DNA of 64,000 bases from Sporolactobacillus pectinivorans (GTDB lineage: Bacteria; Bacillota; Bacilli; Bacillales; Sporolactobacillaceae), in NCBI RefSeq assembly GCF_002802965.1, contig NZ_NXGA01000001.1:2907522-2971521 (forward strand), in the 5' to 3' direction. This document shows, piece after piece, positions 19,725 through 30,960 of this stretch (positions are counted from its first letter, which is position 1; each line of letters starts with the position of its first letter). The notes under the pieces are model-generated. The model did no database searches. It saw nothing but the letters and a program-made list of their open reading frames with translations, and was not told the origin of the DNA. A program made the position numbers and the translations under genes.

Positions 19725-21077
19725 TCAATAGGTTGTCGCAGGCTGCTCCCCTTCATCAAGAATTCGTACAAACTGTCCTTCATTGATCGGGTAACCAGTG
19801 TCGGATATCTTGACACGAACCATTTTTCCAACAATATTGCGGGACGGATAGCGGAATTTCACTTTTAAGTAATTATCTGAGAAACCAACATAATAGTCGT
19901 CAGGGTCATGGTGGTTAAGCGGTTCTTCAGGAATGACTTCAAGCATCTGATCCCGGTATTTTGACGCATATTCAGCAGACAGCCTATCCGACAGAGCAAT
20001 CAGCCTCGCCACACGTTCGTGCTTCACTTCTTCAGGCACCTGATCCGGCATCTTAGCGGCCGGTGTGCCGGTCCTCTGGGAATATGGAAACACATGCAGT
20101 TCTGAAAAATGAAGATCACGTATAAAATCATACGTTTCCTGAAATTCTTTTTCAGTTTCCCCAGGGAATCCGACAATGACGTCCGAAGTCAGTGCGAAAT
20201 CAGGCAGCGCTTTTTTCAGGCTGGCTATTTTATCAGCAAAAAAAGCCGTTGTATACTTACGGTGCATTCTTTGCAGCACTCCGTTCGAACCGGACTGGAG
20301 CGGAATATGCAGATGGCGGGCAATGACGTGCGAACGATTGATGACATCCACTACTTCATCCGTAATCTGGCTTGCTTCAATGGACGAAATGCGGATTCTT
20401 TTCAGTCCGCTGACTTTTTCCTCCAGATCGGTGAGCAGTCTGGCGAAACTATAGTTTTCCATGTCTTCACCGTAACCGGCGGTATGGATTCCGGTCAGGA
20501 CAATTTCCTTATAGCCTGCATCGACAAGCTGCCGGGCCTGACGGATGACGTTTTCAGGTTTTCTTGAACGGAGAAGGCCGCGTGCCCATGGAATCACACA
20601 AAATGTGCAAAAATTATTACAGCCCTCCTGAATTTTCAGCGATGCCCGCGTCCGATCTGTGAACGATGGCACATCAAGTTCTTCATAGACTTTAGCTTTC
20701 ATAATGTCACTGACGCCATTGATTGGCTCGCGTTCTTTTCTGTACTGGTCAACATAGCCGAGCAGGCGATCCCGGTCCTGCGTCCCGACGACAATATCCA
20801 CACCGGGAATAGACATGACTTCAGCAGGGGAAGTCTGTGCGTAGCAGCCTGTGACACAAATGACAGCGTCCGGATTGCTGCGTATTGCCTTTCGGATCAC
20901 CTGACGGCTTTTCTGATCACCTGTATTAGTCACCGTACACGTATTGATCACATAAACATCGGCAGTTCTATCAAAATCTCTCCGTTCGTAACCCTGCTTG
21001 CTGAATAACTGCCAGATCGCTTCCGTTTCGTAGTGATTGACCTTGCATCCAAGCGTATGAAATGCAACTGAAGGCAT
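19725..21077 (-). CDS. mtaB: tRNA (N6-threonylcarbamoyladenosine(37)-C2)-methylthiotransferase MtaB
   Basis: Radical SAM methylthiotransferase converting t6A37 to ms2t6A37 in ANN-decoding tRNAs. The N-terminal UPF0004 domain has cysteines at TLGCKVN (about 10), NTCTVTN (about 47) and VTGCYAQ (about 81). The radical SAM motif is CNNFCTFCVIPWARG (about 153-167). A C-terminal TRAM domain ends the 450-aa protein. It is the last gene of the hrcA-to-mtaB heat-shock operon, 2 bp after rsmE. Confidence 0.96.
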   Translation of the reverse strand: MPSVAFHTLGCKVNHYETEAIWQLFSKQGYERRDFDRTADVYVINTCTVTNTGDQKSRQVIRKAIRSNPDAVICVTGCYAQTSPAEVMSIPGVDIVVGTQDRDRLLGYVDQYRKEREPINGVSDIMKAKVYEELDVPSFTDRTRASLKIQEGCNNFCTFCVIPWARGLLRSRKPENVIRQARQLVDAGYKEIVLTGIHTAGYGEDMENYSFARLLTDLEEKVSGLKRIRISSIEASQITDEVVDVINRSHVIARHLHIPLQSGSNGVLQRMHRKYTTAFFADKIASLKKALPDFALTSDVIVGFPGETEKEFQETYDFIRDLHFSELHVFPYSQRTGTPAAKMPDQVPEEVKHERVARLIALSDRLSAEYASKYRDQMLEVIPEEPLNHHDPDDYYVGFSDNYLKVKFRYPSRNIVGKMVRVKISDTGYPINEGQFVRILDEGEQPATTY

Positions 21078-21079
21078 TT

Positions 21080-21847
21080 TTAGTATTCCACCTCACCATT
21101 TAATAGTTCAAATTGATAGGAAACAGCTGAAAGCATATAAAGCGGCGCTGTTTCAGTTCTCATAATCCGTGGGCCAAGCCCGCACAGCTGAAACCCATTC
21201 TCTTCAAAACATGCGGCTTCTTTCGGGGTCAGTCCTCCCTCGGGGCCAATGACGGCAAGCAGGCTGTCCCCCATTTTCATCTGTTTCAAAAGAGAAGGGA
21301 GTGCGGAAACCTGTCCTTTTTTTGCTGTTTCCTCATAGGCTACCGCTTTGAATGTAAAAGTTTCACCAATACTAAGGAGCTGATCCAGATTTACGGGCTC
21401 CATAATTTCAGGAATAAAAAGCCGATGTGACTGCTCGGCTGCTTCCTTGGCAATCTTTTTAAGGCGGAGACACTTCTTCTCAATCCTGTCCTTCTGCCAG
21501 ACGGCCACTGAACGTTCTGCATAAAAGGGGATAAAAGCAGCTGCACCGCACTCGGTACCTTTGCGGACAATCGTATCAAATTTCTCCCCCTTGGGCATGC
21601 CTTGGACGATGACGACTTTAACCGGCAGCTCAGGATCCGATTGCAGCCTCGATTGTACTGTAGCTACAACGTTTGATCCTTCAAATTTTTCAATTTTACA
21701 AAGAAAAGCTTCACCTTTGTCATTTGCGCAAATAATTGGGTCTGAAACATTCATACGCATGACGCGCGTAATATGTTTGGCGTCTTCACCTGACAGAAGC
21801 ACATGATTACCGTTAAACCGGGCTTCAGGAACAAAGTATTGCTGCAT
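21080..21847 (-). CDS. rsmE: 16S rRNA (uracil(1498)-N3)-methyltransferase RsmE
   Basis: SPOUT-class methyltransferase of 255 aa. An N-terminal PUA-like domain (about 1-70, with DAKHITRVMRM) is followed by the trefoil-knot domain: VIGPEGGLTPKEA (about 199-211) and LGPRIMRTETAPLYMLS (about 226-242), which form the SAM pocket. It is packed between prmA (2 bp) and mtaB. Confidence 0.96.
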   Translation of the reverse strand: MQQYFVPEARFNGNHVLLSGEDAKHITRVMRMNVSDPIICANDKGEAFLCKIEKFEGSNVVATVQSRLQSDPELPVKVVIVQGMPKGEKFDTIVRKGTECGAAAFIPFYAERSVAVWQKDRIEKKCLRLKKIAKEAAEQSHRLFIPEIMEPVNLDQLLSIGETFTFKAVAYEETAKKGQVSALPSLLKQMKMGDSLLAVIGPEGGLTPKEAACFEENGFQLCGLGPRIMRTETAPLYMLSAVSYQFELLNGEVEY

Positions 21848-21849
21848 CG

Positions 21850-22794
21850 TCAGGATACTTTCCGGGCAACAAGAGCCACCCAGTCCCCTTTTTTCTTTTC
21901 GTCAATGATGCGAAACCCCGTGGCGGAAAGTGTCTTCCAGACCTGATTCCGCTTAGTGTTGATGATGCCTGATACAATCAGCACTCCATCTGCATTCAAC
22001 TTAGAAGCCGCCCCCTCTTCAGCCAGACGGATAACCAGTTCGGCCAAAAGATTGCCTACAATAAGATCAAATCCGGGTTCAATACGGTCCGCCAGATTAT
22101 TCTGGCGGACGCTGACAATATCCTGGACTTTATTCAATTTAATGTTCAGCCGCGATGACTGGACAGCAACCTGGTCCAAATCGACCGCAAGCACGTTTTT
22201 GGCACCCAGTTTTGCGGCGGCTATGGACAACACCCCGGTACCTGTACCAACATCGAGTACTTTAGCGTCTGGTGTCATATATTTTTCCAGAGCCTCGATG
22301 CAAAGGACAGTCGTGGGATGCGTCCCGGTGCCAAACGCCATGCCTGGATCGAGCTCAATAAGCTCTCGCTGACTTCTGTCAGATCGATAGTCGATCCATG
22401 TCGGCGTAATTGTAAACCGGCTTCCGACATCTACCGGTCTATAATATTTTTTCCAGGCCGTTGCCCATTCTTCTTCATTGTGTTCACTGAAGGTCAGAAG
22501 ATTTTCACCCGGATCAATGTCATAAAGCAGTAAATTGTTAAGGGATTGCTTGATTTCCTCAACCGTTTCACCGAGAAAACTGTTCACCGGCAAATACGCT
22601 TTGACATTAACCCCTTCCGCTGGAAAATCATTCGGGTCAAGATCAAACACAGTTCCATTGTCCGCAGACTGATCTTTTTGAAAATCCTGCGAATCTTCGA
22701 TGACAACGCCGCCCGCACCGGCTTCATAAAGAATGCCTGTCACCGGCTCGATGGCCTCTTCGGTTGTATGAATACATATTTCCGACCACTTCAT
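21850..22794 (-). CDS. prmA: Ribosomal protein L11 methyltransferase PrmA
   Basis: SAM-dependent methyltransferase that trimethylates ribosomal protein L11. The N-terminal substrate-recognition domain (about 1-90) precedes the Rossmann domain with DPGMAFGTGTHPTT (about 148-161), motif I VLDVGTGTGVLSIAA (about 179-193) and the catalytic-loop motif GNLLAEL (about 246). Length 314 aa. It lies 47 bp after dnaJ, as in B. subtilis yqeT. Confidence 0.96.
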   Translation of the reverse strand: MKWSEICIHTTEEAIEPVTGILYEAGAGGVVIEDSQDFQKDQSADNGTVFDLDPNDFPAEGVNVKAYLPVNSFLGETVEEIKQSLNNLLLYDIDPGENLLTFSEHNEEEWATAWKKYYRPVDVGSRFTITPTWIDYRSDRSQRELIELDPGMAFGTGTHPTTVLCIEALEKYMTPDAKVLDVGTGTGVLSIAAAKLGAKNVLAVDLDQVAVQSSRLNIKLNKVQDIVSVRQNNLADRIEPGFDLIVGNLLAELVIRLAEEGAASKLNADGVLIVSGIINTKRNQVWKTLSATGFRIIDEKKKGDWVALVARKVS

Positions 22795-22841
22795 GCGCTT
22801 GGCTCCGTTCGCTGAATTGATAGTTTATAAGGTGTTCAAGA

Positions 22842-23987
22842 TTAGTCTGCCTTAAAGACTTTTTTCTTCATTTTGTCAAAAATACTTTCATTGTCTTTGC
22901 CCGTCGTACCTGTACCAAGGGTTTCTAGTTTTCTGAGCAGAGTCTTCTCCTCCTCGCTCAGATGCTTCGGAGTAACAACCCTGACGCGGACGTGCTCATC
23001 GCCCTGACCGTATCCCCTAACGTTCTTAATCCCTTTTCCTTTCAGCCGGAAGTTGGTTCCAGTCTGAGTTCCGGCCGGAATACGAAGTTTAACCTTGCCG
23101 TAAAGTGTCGGCACTTCTATTTCATCGCCCAGTGCGACCTGCACGAAGCTCAGTGGCACTTCAAGATATACGTTCTCTCCATCCCGTTTGAAAATTTTAT
23201 GAGGTTTGACATTGAAAACAATATAAAGATCTCCTGCCGGTCCCCCGTTAGTACCCGCTTCTCCCTGGCTGGACAACCGGATCTGCTGACCGTCGTCGAT
23301 GCCTGCCGGGATTTTAACTTCAATTTTTCTGTTAACCTTAACTTTTCCTTTTCCCCCGCAGGCACGGCACGGATCCTTGACAATTTTACCGGTACCCTGG
23401 CAATAAGGGCATACCCTGCGATTGACAATCCGGCCAAAAGGCGTATTCTGCTCCGTATTCAGCTGCCCTGTCCCGTGGCAATGCGAACAGGACTCAGGCT
23501 TTGTCCCGGGCTTTGCTCCGGTCCCGTGACAGTTGGAGCAGGTTTCTTCTTTCGGCACGCGAATTTCTGTTGTTTTCCCAAAAGCTGCTTCTTCAAAAGT
23601 TATGGACATCTCATATTGAAGATCTGCGCCCTGCTTTGGCGCATTAGGATTGCGCCTCCTGCTTCCACCATTAAATATTTGATCAAAAATATCGCCGAAA
23701 CCGCCGAAGTCTCCACCACCGCCGAAGCCCTGTCCACCAAAGCCGCCGAAACCGCCTTGCTGTTCATTCGGATCGGCTTCACCGAACTGATCGTATTGTG
23801 CACGCTTTTGCGGATCGCTCAGCACTTCATACGCCTTTGTCGCTTCTTTAAATTTTTCCGGCGCATCAGCACTTTTATTAACATCGGGATGATATTTTCT
23901 CGCCAGTTGCCTGAAAGCTTTCTTGATATCATCCTTCGAAGCATCTTTGCTGACTCCAAGGATTTCATAATAATCCCGTTTACTCAT
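22842..23987 (-). CDS. dnaJ: Chaperone protein DnaJ
   Basis: Co-chaperone stimulating DnaK ATPase activity. J domain with HPDVNKS (about 33-39), a G/F-rich linker (about 75-115), four zinc-finger repeats CxxCxGxG ([32 protein letters not shown], about 150-215), then C-terminal substrate-binding domains. ATG 23987 is used over GTG 23996, which sits in the GGGAGTGG ribosome-binding site; 381 aa. Confidence 0.97.
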   Translation of the reverse strand: MSKRDYYEILGVSKDASKDDIKKAFRQLARKYHPDVNKSADAPEKFKEATKAYEVLSDPQKRAQYDQFGEADPNEQQGGFGGFGGQGFGGGGDFGGFGDIFDQIFNGGSRRRNPNAPKQGADLQYEMSITFEEAAFGKTTEIRVPKEETCSNCHGTGAKPGTKPESCSHCHGTGQLNTEQNTPFGRIVNRRVCPYCQGTGKIVKDPCRACGGKGKVKVNRKIEVKIPAGIDDGQQIRLSSQGEAGTNGGPAGDLYIVFNVKPHKIFKRDGENVYLEVPLSFVQVALGDEIEVPTLYGKVKLRIPAGTQTGTNFRLKGKGIKNVRGYGQGDEHVRVRVVTPKHLSEEEKTLLRKLETLGTGTTGKDNESIFDKMKKKVFKAD

Positions 23988-24054
23988 CAAAACCACTCCC
24001 GAATTGACTTCACATTAAATTAAATCATACCATCTGTACAGACAATTAAGCAAG

Positions 24055-24094
24055 AAAAAGCCAAAGCCAAGACGCTCGTCTGACTTCGGCTTTT
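24055..24094 (-). terminator. Terminator-like hairpin between dnaK and dnaJ
   Basis: AAAAGCCgAAG/CTTtGGCTTTT stem (one internal mismatch) followed on the minus strand by TTCTTGC. It lies 30 bp after dnaK and may reduce read-through into dnaJ, setting a higher DnaK to DnaJ ratio. Confidence 0.65.
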
Positions 24095-24124
24095 CCTGAA
24101 CCGATACTAATAACTTATGCCTGC

Positions 24125-25978
24125 TTATTTCTTCTTGTTTTTGTCGTCGTCACTAACTTCGTGATAATCCGCATCGACAACGTTGTCGTCCTTCTTGCCA
24201 GAACCATTGCTGTCCGCGTTGCCGGCACCTTGGGCATTCTGTCCATTCTGGGCAGCCTGCTGATACAATTTTACAGAAAGCTGCTGAACAACTTCATTGA
24301 GTTCATCCTTTGCCTTCTTAATTGCATCGACGTCTTTGCCTTCAAGAGCTTTTTTCAGCTTGTCTTTGGCATCGTTTGCTTTCGCTTTTTCCGAAGCGTC
24401 AACTTTGTCGCCAAGGTCTTTCAGCGTTTTTTCTGTGGCAAAAATCAGCTGATCGGATTCGTTTTTGAGATCGACTTCTTCCTTGCGTTTTTTGTCAGCT
24501 TCAGCATTGGCCTCGGCGTCTTTAACCATCTTGTCGATTTCTGAATCACTCAGTCCTGAGGACGACTTAATCGTTATCGACTGTTCCTTATTCGTTCCCT
24601 TATCTTTCGCCTTGACATTAACAATGCCGTTTGCGTCGATTTCAAATGAAACTTCAATCTGCGGAATGCCGCGCGGAGCCGGCGGAATATCTGTCAGCTG
24701 AAAACGGCCCAGTGTCTTGTTATCCGCAGCCATCTGCCGCTCGCCCTGCAGCACATGGATATCAACGGCTGTCTGATTGTCAGCTGCTGTTGAGAATACC
24801 TGCGACTTGCTCGTCGGTATTGTTGTGTTGCGATCAATCAGTTTCGTGAATACACCGCCCATGGTTTCAATGCCAAGCGACAGCGGCGTAACATCAAGAA
24901 GCACGACATCCTTGACGTCGCCCGTCAGCACACCGCCCTGGATGGCTGCTCCGACTGCGACGACTTCGTCCGGATTGACGCCCTTGCTCGGTTCCTTACC
25001 CGTCAGATTTTTAATGGCAGTCTGAACTGCCGGGATCCGTGTCGATCCTCCGACAAGAATAATTTTGTCGATATCGTCCATCGTCATGTCAGCATCAGAC
25101 AGTGCCTGACGGACAGGCCCCATCGTTGATTCAACAAGGTCGGCAGTCAGTTCGTCAAACTTTGCGCGGGTAAGCGTTGTTTCCAGATGTTTCGGGCCCG
25201 TGGCATCTGCCGATATAAAAGGCAGCGATATCTGAGCCTGAGTGACACCGGACAATTCTTTCTTTGCTTTTTCAGCGGCATCCTTCAGACGCTGCAAAGC
25301 CATCTTATCGCCGGAAAGATCAATTCCGGTTTCATTTTTGAATTGTTCGATCAGGTAATTGATGATTCTCTGATCGAAGTCATCGCCGCCCAGACGGTTG
25401 TTGCCTGCTGTCGCTTTAACTTCAAAGATGCCATCGCCAAGATCCAGAATCGATACATCGAAAGTACCGCCGCCAAGGTCAAAAACGAGAATCGTCTGAT
25501 CTCCTTCTTTGTCCAGTCCATAGGCAAGCGAGGAAGCTGTCGGTTCATTAATAATTCTCAGAACGTCAAGCCCGGCAATTTTTCCCGCGTCTTTCGTTGC
25601 CTGGCGCTGGCCATCATTAAAATAAGCCGGAACCGTAATAACCGCTTTGTCAACCTTCTCACCCAGATAAGCTTCAGCATCCGATTTCAGTTTCTGTAAA
25701 ATGATCGCTGAAATTTCCTGTGGTGTATATTTCTTTCCCTCGATTTCTACCTTATAATCGGAGCCCATATGCCTCTTGATTGAAAGCACAACATTAGGGT
25801 TCGTAACAGCCTGGCGTTTTGCAACTTCGCCAACCTGGCGTTCCCCATTTTTGAATGCAACGGCTGAAGGGGTGGTACGGCCGCCTTCAGGGTTAGGGAT
25901 AACAACCGGTTCCCCACCTTCCATGACTGCCACGCAAGAATTTGTCGTGCCCAAATCAATACCGATAATTTTGCTCAT
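24125..25978 (-). CDS. dnaK: Chaperone protein DnaK (Hsp70)
   Basis: Hsp70 chaperone of 617 aa. ATPase domain with [14 protein letters not shown] (about 4-17), [14 protein letters not shown] (about 113), [14 protein letters not shown] (about 167) and [13 protein letters not shown] (about 308). The substrate-binding domain (about 360-510) has [11 protein letters not shown], and the helical lid ends in a Q/G/N-rich then acidic tail. It lacks the roughly 24-residue ATPase insertion of proteobacterial DnaK, as usual for Gram-positives. Controlled by HrcA through the upstream CIRCE. Confidence 0.98.
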   Translation of the reverse strand: MSKIIGIDLGTTNSCVAVMEGGEPVVIPNPEGGRTTPSAVAFKNGERQVGEVAKRQAVTNPNVVLSIKRHMGSDYKVEIEGKKYTPQEISAIILQKLKSDAEAYLGEKVDKAVITVPAYFNDGQRQATKDAGKIAGLDVLRIINEPTASSLAYGLDKEGDQTILVFDLGGGTFDVSILDLGDGIFEVKATAGNNRLGGDDFDQRIINYLIEQFKNETGIDLSGDKMALQRLKDAAEKAKKELSGVTQAQISLPFISADATGPKHLETTLTRAKFDELTADLVESTMGPVRQALSDADMTMDDIDKIILVGGSTRIPAVQTAIKNLTGKEPSKGVNPDEVVAVGAAIQGGVLTGDVKDVVLLDVTPLSLGIETMGGVFTKLIDRNTTIPTSKSQVFSTAADNQTAVDIHVLQGERQMAADNKTLGRFQLTDIPPAPRGIPQIEVSFEIDANGIVNVKAKDKGTNKEQSITIKSSSGLSDSEIDKMVKDAEANAEADKKRKEEVDLKNESDQLIFATEKTLKDLGDKVDASEKAKANDAKDKLKKALEGKDVDAIKKAKDELNEVVQQLSVKLYQQAAQNGQNAQGAGNADSNGSGKKDDNVVDADYHEVSDDDKNKKK

Positions 25979-26031
25979 GATCTTTTCCTCCTGATAATAT
26001 TTAGAAACAAAAGTGATGGATGGTTTATCCC

Positions 26032-26682
26032 TTATTTGCTGACCTTAACCATTGCCGGGCGGAGCACCCGCCCATTCAATGTGTAGCCGGCCTGGAGCAC
26101 CTGAATAACTACTCCGGATTCATGTTCATTGCTTTCTTCCTGCATCACCGCCTGATGGATATTGGGATCAAACGGTTTGCCAAGAGAATCAATTTCTTCC
26201 ACACCTTCTTTTTTCAGTGCGGCTTCCAGCTTTGACAAAATCATCTCCATGCCCTTCTTCAAAGCGACACCGTCTTCAGAAGCGATGTCGACAGCCAAAG
26301 CACGTTTGAAATTATCCAAGGTTTCAAGCAGATCCGTGACCAGATCCTGAGCACGGTACTTCCTCTCATCGGCCTTTTCTTTGTTCGTGCGTTTCCGAAA
26401 GTTATCAAAGTCTGCCTGAGTTCTCAACCAACGGTTATTCAGATCCTGTCCGCTTTTTTTCAATGTCTCAATTTCAGAGGCCTGAGCAGCAATCCTTTTT
26501 TTCAGCTCATCACTTTTTTCCACATCCGACTGATTTTCCGCCTTCTTAGAATCATGCTGCTCTTGATTAGCTTTTTCTTCTTTGTCCTTTTCTGATTCTG
26601 GAGCATCAGAATTTTTCTGTACAGACGGATCTTTCATTTCTTCTTTTTTTTCATTAATTTCTTCGTCCATTTGTTTTGCCAT
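26032..26682 (-). CDS. grpE: Nucleotide exchange factor GrpE
   Basis: DnaK nucleotide exchange factor, 216 aa. The N-terminal 70 residues are charged and disordered (K/E/D-rich), then a long dimerising coiled coil (about 65-125, with [10 protein letters not shown]), and a C-terminal beta domain with [18 protein letters not shown] and the [13 protein letters not shown] end. ATG 26682 follows CAGGAGGTGAGCC. It is between hrcA and dnaK. Confidence 0.97.
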   Translation of the reverse strand: MAKQMDEEINEKKEEMKDPSVQKNSDAPESEKDKEEKANQEQHDSKKAENQSDVEKSDELKKRIAAQASEIETLKKSGQDLNNRWLRTQADFDNFRKRTNKEKADERKYRAQDLVTDLLETLDNFKRALAVDIASEDGVALKKGMEMILSKLEAALKKEGVEEIDSLGKPFDPNIHQAVMQEESNEHESGVVIQVLQAGYTLNGRVLRPAMVKVSK

Positions 26683-26755
26683 AGGCTCACCTCCTGTATA
26701 TATGCGACTGCTGCCGGAACATTAGTGAATGATTCAGACCTGTCCGGCCATTTTT

Positions 26756-27790
26756 TCATTTATTATTTTCTTTCCTGTCGCTCAGTGATTTCGTTAAAAG
26801 TTTCGAAAGAACATCGATCAATGTGATCACACGCGGGTAAGCCATTCTTTTCGGACCGATCACTGCAACCGTCCCTAAATGCTCACCGTCAGCTGAATAA
26901 GTCGTGGTGATCAGACTGCAGTCTTCAATACCATTCAGCTTGTTTTCTTTGCCGATCCGGATATGAAGTCCGCCGGATGGTATATTCATCAGTTCATGAA
27001 CCAGATCTTTTCCTTCAAAAACATTCAGCAGAGAAATGACTTTGTCGATATCCTGAAATTCAGGTTGTGAAAGAATGTTGTTTTTCCCGCTGTAAAAGAT
27101 CTGTTCCGGATCATTAATCGCAAGGCCATCCTTCAGAAGCGCCATGATATGCTCATAATCGCTGATATTTTTGCGAAGCACATTTCTAACCTCAGCGTTT
27201 AATCTGCTCTGCAGCTGATACAGAGACACATTATTCAACTTGTCATTAAGAATGTTGACGATTTTCTCGATATCCTCCGCCCTGATTTCATCCGGAAAAG
27301 AGACGACACGATTTTCAACGTGTCCTGTATCTGTAACGATGATCAGTACACCCTGGCTCTCCGAGAGCTTGACCAGCTGAATATGCTTGAGTTTCATCTC
27401 CAGCAGCTCAGGGCCCAGCATGATCGCCGTATAGCTGCTGAACTCTGACAAAAGTTCGGCCGTTACGCGGATCAGTTCTTCATTTTCCGAAAACTTCCGC
27501 CGGTACGCGTCACGGATATTATCCATTTCCAAATCAGTCAGCATTGCCGGAGAAAGCAGATGATCCACGTAAAACCGGTAACCCTTTTCTGAAGGCACCC
27601 GTCCGGAAGACAGATGTGTCTTTTCAAGATAACCCATCTCTTCCAAATCCGCCAATTCATTACGGATCGTCGCCGGACTGTAATGAACATCGTCACGTTT
27701 TGATATAGAACGGGACCCGACGGGTTCGGCAGAGACAATATAGTCATTAACAAGGAGCTGCAGCAAAAAAAGCTGGCGTTCCGTCAACAT
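26756..27790 (-). CDS. hrcA: Heat-inducible transcription repressor HrcA
   Basis: Repressor that binds CIRCE and releases it when GroEL is titrated by unfolded protein. An N-terminal winged helix (about 1-70, with SRSISKRDDVHYSPATIR), a central dimerisation GAF-like domain and a C-terminal GxxR-MxYP segment (IGPKRMAYPRVITLIDVL, about 315-332). ATG 27790 with AGAGGTGATAG is used; the upstream frame to 27817 overlaps the CIRCE and is not coding. First gene of the operon; 344 aa. Confidence 0.97.
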   Translation of the reverse strand: MLTERQLFLLQLLVNDYIVSAEPVGSRSISKRDDVHYSPATIRNELADLEEMGYLEKTHLSSGRVPSEKGYRFYVDHLLSPAMLTDLEMDNIRDAYRRKFSENEELIRVTAELLSEFSSYTAIMLGPELLEMKLKHIQLVKLSESQGVLIIVTDTGHVENRVVSFPDEIRAEDIEKIVNILNDKLNNVSLYQLQSRLNAEVRNVLRKNISDYEHIMALLKDGLAINDPEQIFYSGKNNILSQPEFQDIDKVISLLNVFEGKDLVHELMNIPSGGLHIRIGKENKLNGIEDCSLITTTYSADGEHLGTVAVIGPKRMAYPRVITLIDVLSKLLTKSLSDRKENNK

Positions 27791-27804
27791 CTCTATCACC
27801 TCTG

Positions 27805-27831
27805 TTAGCACTCTCATTAACCGAGTGCTAA
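27805..27831 (-). promoter_or_regulatory. CIRCE operator
   Basis: A perfect TTAGCACTC-N9-GAGTGCTAA inverted repeat lies between the promoter and the hrcA start: the HrcA binding site for the whole heat-shock operon. Confidence 0.97.
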
Positions 27832-27842
27832 TTCTACATTAA

Positions 27843-27871
27843 AATTTACCAACTTCCCGCCTATTTGTCAA
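27843..27871 (-). promoter_or_regulatory. SigA-type promoter of hrcA-grpE-dnaK-dnaJ
   Basis: A perfect -35 TTGACA (27871-27866) and -10 TAAATT (27848-27843) with a 17-bp spacer sit directly upstream of CIRCE and directly after the hemW stop codon. Confidence 0.75.
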
Positions 27872-27875
27872 ATGG

Positions 27876-29015
27876 TTAAGGCAATAAAAACGCTTCAAAA
27901 ACATTATTTCCTAAAAAAGTCCCTTTCGTAGATAATGCGATGTGATCACCCCGCTCAACCAAAAGCCCTTCAGACTTCAACCGATCAAGCTGAGCGCCAT
28001 ATATTGCTTTAATCGGGCGGCCGAACTTTTTTAGAAAATGTGCCTGACTGACTCCTTCCATTAATCTGAGCCCGAGAAACATTTCTTCTTCGATTCTTTC
28101 GCGATCGGTTACATGGTGGACGGACGATTCCGAAAACCCCCGTTCAGAAACGAGCGAAATATATTTTTTGATCGATCCAGTATTAGCATATCTTTTTCCG
28201 TTCACATAGCCGTGGGCTCCAGCGCCTATTCCGTAATATTCCTGATTATGCCAGTAGAGAGAATTATGCAGACCTTCATAGCCAGGCCTGGAAAAATTGC
28301 TGATTTCATATTGGTGCAAGCCGTTCTTTTCAAGTGTAAAAATAATCTGGCCGTACATATCTGCCTCAATGTCCTCACCAGGGAGGCGCAGCTTTCCACC
28401 CTTCATCCGATTGTAGAAAATCGTCCTTGGCTCGACTTGAAGCGAATAAATGGAAATGTGAGACGTGTTGAGCGACAAAGCCGTCTCAAGCGACTGATGC
28501 AGCATGTCTTCCGTTTGACCGGGTAGAGCAAACATGAGGTCCAGAGTGATATTGTCAAATCCCGCCTTACGGGCCCGGATGATCGCTTCCTTTGCCCCTG
28601 CTGTGTCGTGCGCGCGGCCGATTACCTTCAGCATACCGTTATCAAAGGACTGCACACCGACACTGAGACGGGTTACGCCATAGCGCTTCATTAAGCCAAG
28701 TTTGCTATCACTCAGATTTTCAGGGTTCGCTTCCACTGTAAATTCCTGAATGCCCTGGTGAAGAAAATAGTGCGAAACATCAGCAAGCAGACGTTCAAAT
28801 TGTTCTTCGTTCAGCGCAGTTGGGGTCCCTCCGCCGATATAGATAGTCTGTACTGGTCCCATCGCTGAATAATAGGCCATTTCCTGCGACAGAGCATTCA
28901 GATAGCCGTCGACAGGCTGATTTTTTATAAATACCTTATTGAAATCGCAGTAATAACAAATATGATCGCAAAAGGGAATGTGAATATACGCCCCGCGCAC
29001 CGTCTGATCATTCAT
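27876..29015 (-). CDS. hemW: Radical SAM heme chaperone HemW (HemN-like)
   Basis: HemW family radical SAM protein, thought to insert heme into target proteins rather than act as coproporphyrinogen dehydrogenase. The [4Fe-4S] motif is [12 protein letters not shown] (about 16-27), in the HemW pattern CxxxCxx[12 protein letters not shown] (about 60) and LSVGVQSF (about 137) follow, and a HemN C-terminal domain ends the protein; 379 aa. Its start overlaps lepA by eight bases. A heme chaperone with cccA missing nearby leaves its client proteins unclear. Confidence 0.93.
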   Translation of the reverse strand: MNDQTVRGAYIHIPFCDHICYYCDFNKVFIKNQPVDGYLNALSQEMAYYSAMGPVQTIYIGGGTPTALNEEQFERLLADVSHYFLHQGIQEFTVEANPENLSDSKLGLMKRYGVTRLSVGVQSFDNGMLKVIGRAHDTAGAKEAIIRARKAGFDNITLDLMFALPGQTEDMLHQSLETALSLNTSHISIYSLQVEPRTIFYNRMKGGKLRLPGEDIEADMYGQIIFTLEKNGLHQYEISNFSRPGYEGLHNSLYWHNQEYYGIGAGAHGYVNGKRYANTGSIKKYISLVSERGFSESSVHHVTDRERIEEEMFLGLRLMEGVSQAHFLKKFGRPIKAIYGAQLDRLKSEGLLVERGDHIALSTKGTFLGNNVFEAFLLP

Positions 29016-30831
29016 CGTGGCTCATCCTAAAGACAGCCATGAATGCTTCTTGAGGGACGTCGACACTCCCCACCGCCTTCATCCGCTTTTTCCCTTCCTT
29101 CTGTTTCTCAAGCAGCTTTCTTTTTCGCGAAACATCGCCGCCGTAGCATTTGGCAAGCACATTTTTACGCAGTGCTTTGATCGTCGACCTTGAGATGATT
29201 TTGAGACCGATCGCTGCTTGGATGGGCACTTCGAATTGCTGGCGCGGAATCAATTCCTTCAGCTTTTCGACAATCGCCTTACCGCGGTCATAGGCAAATT
29301 CCTTGTGAACGATCACCGATAGCGCGTCTACCTTTTCTCCATTCAGCAGGATATCCATCTTGACCAGATCACTCACCCGATAGCCATCCATCTCGTAGTC
29401 AAGCGAAGCATAGCCCTTTGTGCTGGATTTTAATGAATCAAAAAAATCATACATAATCTCTGAAAGCGGAAGATCGTAAATGACATTTGTCCGGTTATCA
29501 TCCAGATATTCCATCGTCTTAAATTCGCCGCGCTTGCGCTGGCAAAGCTCCATGATTGTGCCGACGTAATCGTTCGGCGTCATAATTGTCGCTTTAACGA
29601 ATGGTTCCGCTACTTCTTCAACATATTTATGCTCAGGCATCTCTGAAGGATTACCTACATTAACCGTTGATCCATCCGTCAGTTTTACTTCATAAATCAC
29701 ACTCGGTGCAGTTGCGATCAGATCGATATTAAATTCACGTTCAAGCCGCTCCTGTACGATATCCATATGCAGCAGGCCAAGAAAACCGCAACGGAAACCG
29801 AATCCGAGTGCCTCGGATGTTTCAGGTTCATATTGAAGAGCGGCATCATTCAGCTCAAGGCGTCCAAGTGCCTCACGAAGATCCTCATAGCGAGCCGTAT
29901 CAATGGGATAAAGCCCGCAGTAGACCATTGGATTCATCTTCCGATAACCCGGAAGCGGTTCGGCTGCCGGGCGTTCTGCGTGAGTCACTGTGTCGCCGAC
30001 ACGTGTGTCGTGGACTGACTTGATCGCCGCCGTCAGAAAACCAACATCGCCGACTGATAGAGCATCGCGCGTTTCAATTTTTGGTGTGGAGACACCAACT
30101 TCGATGACTTCAAATATTTTTCCGTTTGACATGAGCTTAATAGTATCGCCAACGCGTACTGTGCCATCGATGATCCGCACATAAACGACGACACCGCGAT
30201 AGGCATCGTACAGCGAATCGAAAATTAATGCGCGGAGCGGGGCATCGGGATCTCCATTCGGTGCCGGAATTTTACCAATAATCTGCTTCAGAATTTCGTC
30301 GGTGCCAACGCCCGTTTTTGCTGAGGCAAGTACTGCATCCGATGCATCAAGGCCGATCACATCCTCTATTTCTTTTTTTACCCGACCGGGATCTGCATTC
30401 GGAAGATCTATCTTATTAATTACCGGAATAATTTCAAGGTTATTTTCGAGTGCCAGATAAACGTTTGCCAGCGTCTGGGCTTCAACACCCTGGGCAGCGT
30501 CGACAACAAGCAGCGCACCTTCGCAGGCAGCCAGACTGCGGGAAACTTCATAAGAAAAATCGACGTGCCCAGGGGTGTCGATCAGATGAAAAATATAAGT
30601 TTCGCCATCAGGCGCTTTGTATGTAAGCTCAACGGCATTCAACTTAATTGTGATGCCCCGTTCCCTTTCGAGATCCATTGCATCCAGTGTCTGCTCTTTC
30701 ATTTCCCGCTTGGTCAGCGCCTGAGTCGCTTCCAATATACGGTCGGCAAGCGTCGATTTCCCGTGATCAATATGGGCAATGATTGAGAAATTGCGGATAT
30801 GCGACTGCCTGCCGTTCGTTCGTTCTAACAT
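29008..30831 (-). CDS. lepA: Elongation factor 4 (LepA)
   Basis: Ribosome-associated translational GTPase of the EF4 family, implicated in initiation or back-translocation under stress. G1 [10 protein letters not shown] (about 18-27), G3 DTPGHVDF (about 86), G4 NKIDLP (about 140). The LepA-specific C-terminal domain has [22 protein letters not shown] (quoted in part: [18 protein letters not shown]). Length 607 aa. Preceded by GGCAGGAGGAAC. Confidence 0.97.
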   Translation of the reverse strand: MLERTNGRQSHIRNFSIIAHIDHGKSTLADRILEATQALTKREMKEQTLDAMDLERERGITIKLNAVELTYKAPDGETYIFHLIDTPGHVDFSYEVSRSLAACEGALLVVDAAQGVEAQTLANVYLALENNLEIIPVINKIDLPNADPGRVKKEIEDVIGLDASDAVLASAKTGVGTDEILKQIIGKIPAPNGDPDAPLRALIFDSLYDAYRGVVVYVRIIDGTVRVGDTIKLMSNGKIFEVIEVGVSTPKIETRDALSVGDVGFLTAAIKSVHDTRVGDTVTHAERPAAEPLPGYRKMNPMVYCGLYPIDTARYEDLREALGRLELNDAALQYEPETSEALGFGFRCGFLGLLHMDIVQERLEREFNIDLIATAPSVIYEVKLTDGSTVNVGNPSEMPEHKYVEEVAEPFVKATIMTPNDYVGTIMELCQRKRGEFKTMEYLDDNRTNVIYDLPLSEIMYDFFDSLKSSTKGYASLDYEMDGYRVSDLVKMDILLNGEKVDALSVIVHKEFAYDRGKAIVEKLKELIPRQQFEVPIQAAIGLKIISRSTIKALRKNVLAKCYGGDVSRKRKLLEKQKEGKKRMKAVGSVDVPQEAFMAVFRMSHDE

Positions 30832-30960
30832 CTCTGTTCCTCCTGCCTGAAAACCTTACTCGTTTCGATTATATCAATCGATCCCGGCAGTTTCAACGCA
30901 AACAAAGAACAGAAAGATTTATCGCGTCCCTTCAGTACTATTCCCTTCTTCAAATCCAGT

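Noticed and set aside
22962-24023. A 353-codon plus-strand frame opposite dnaJ
   Set aside because: It lies wholly antisense to a well-conserved gene, has no recognisable domains, and is the usual shadow of dnaJ codon bias. The same holds for long frames opposite trmK, floA (16744-17649), dnaK and alaS.
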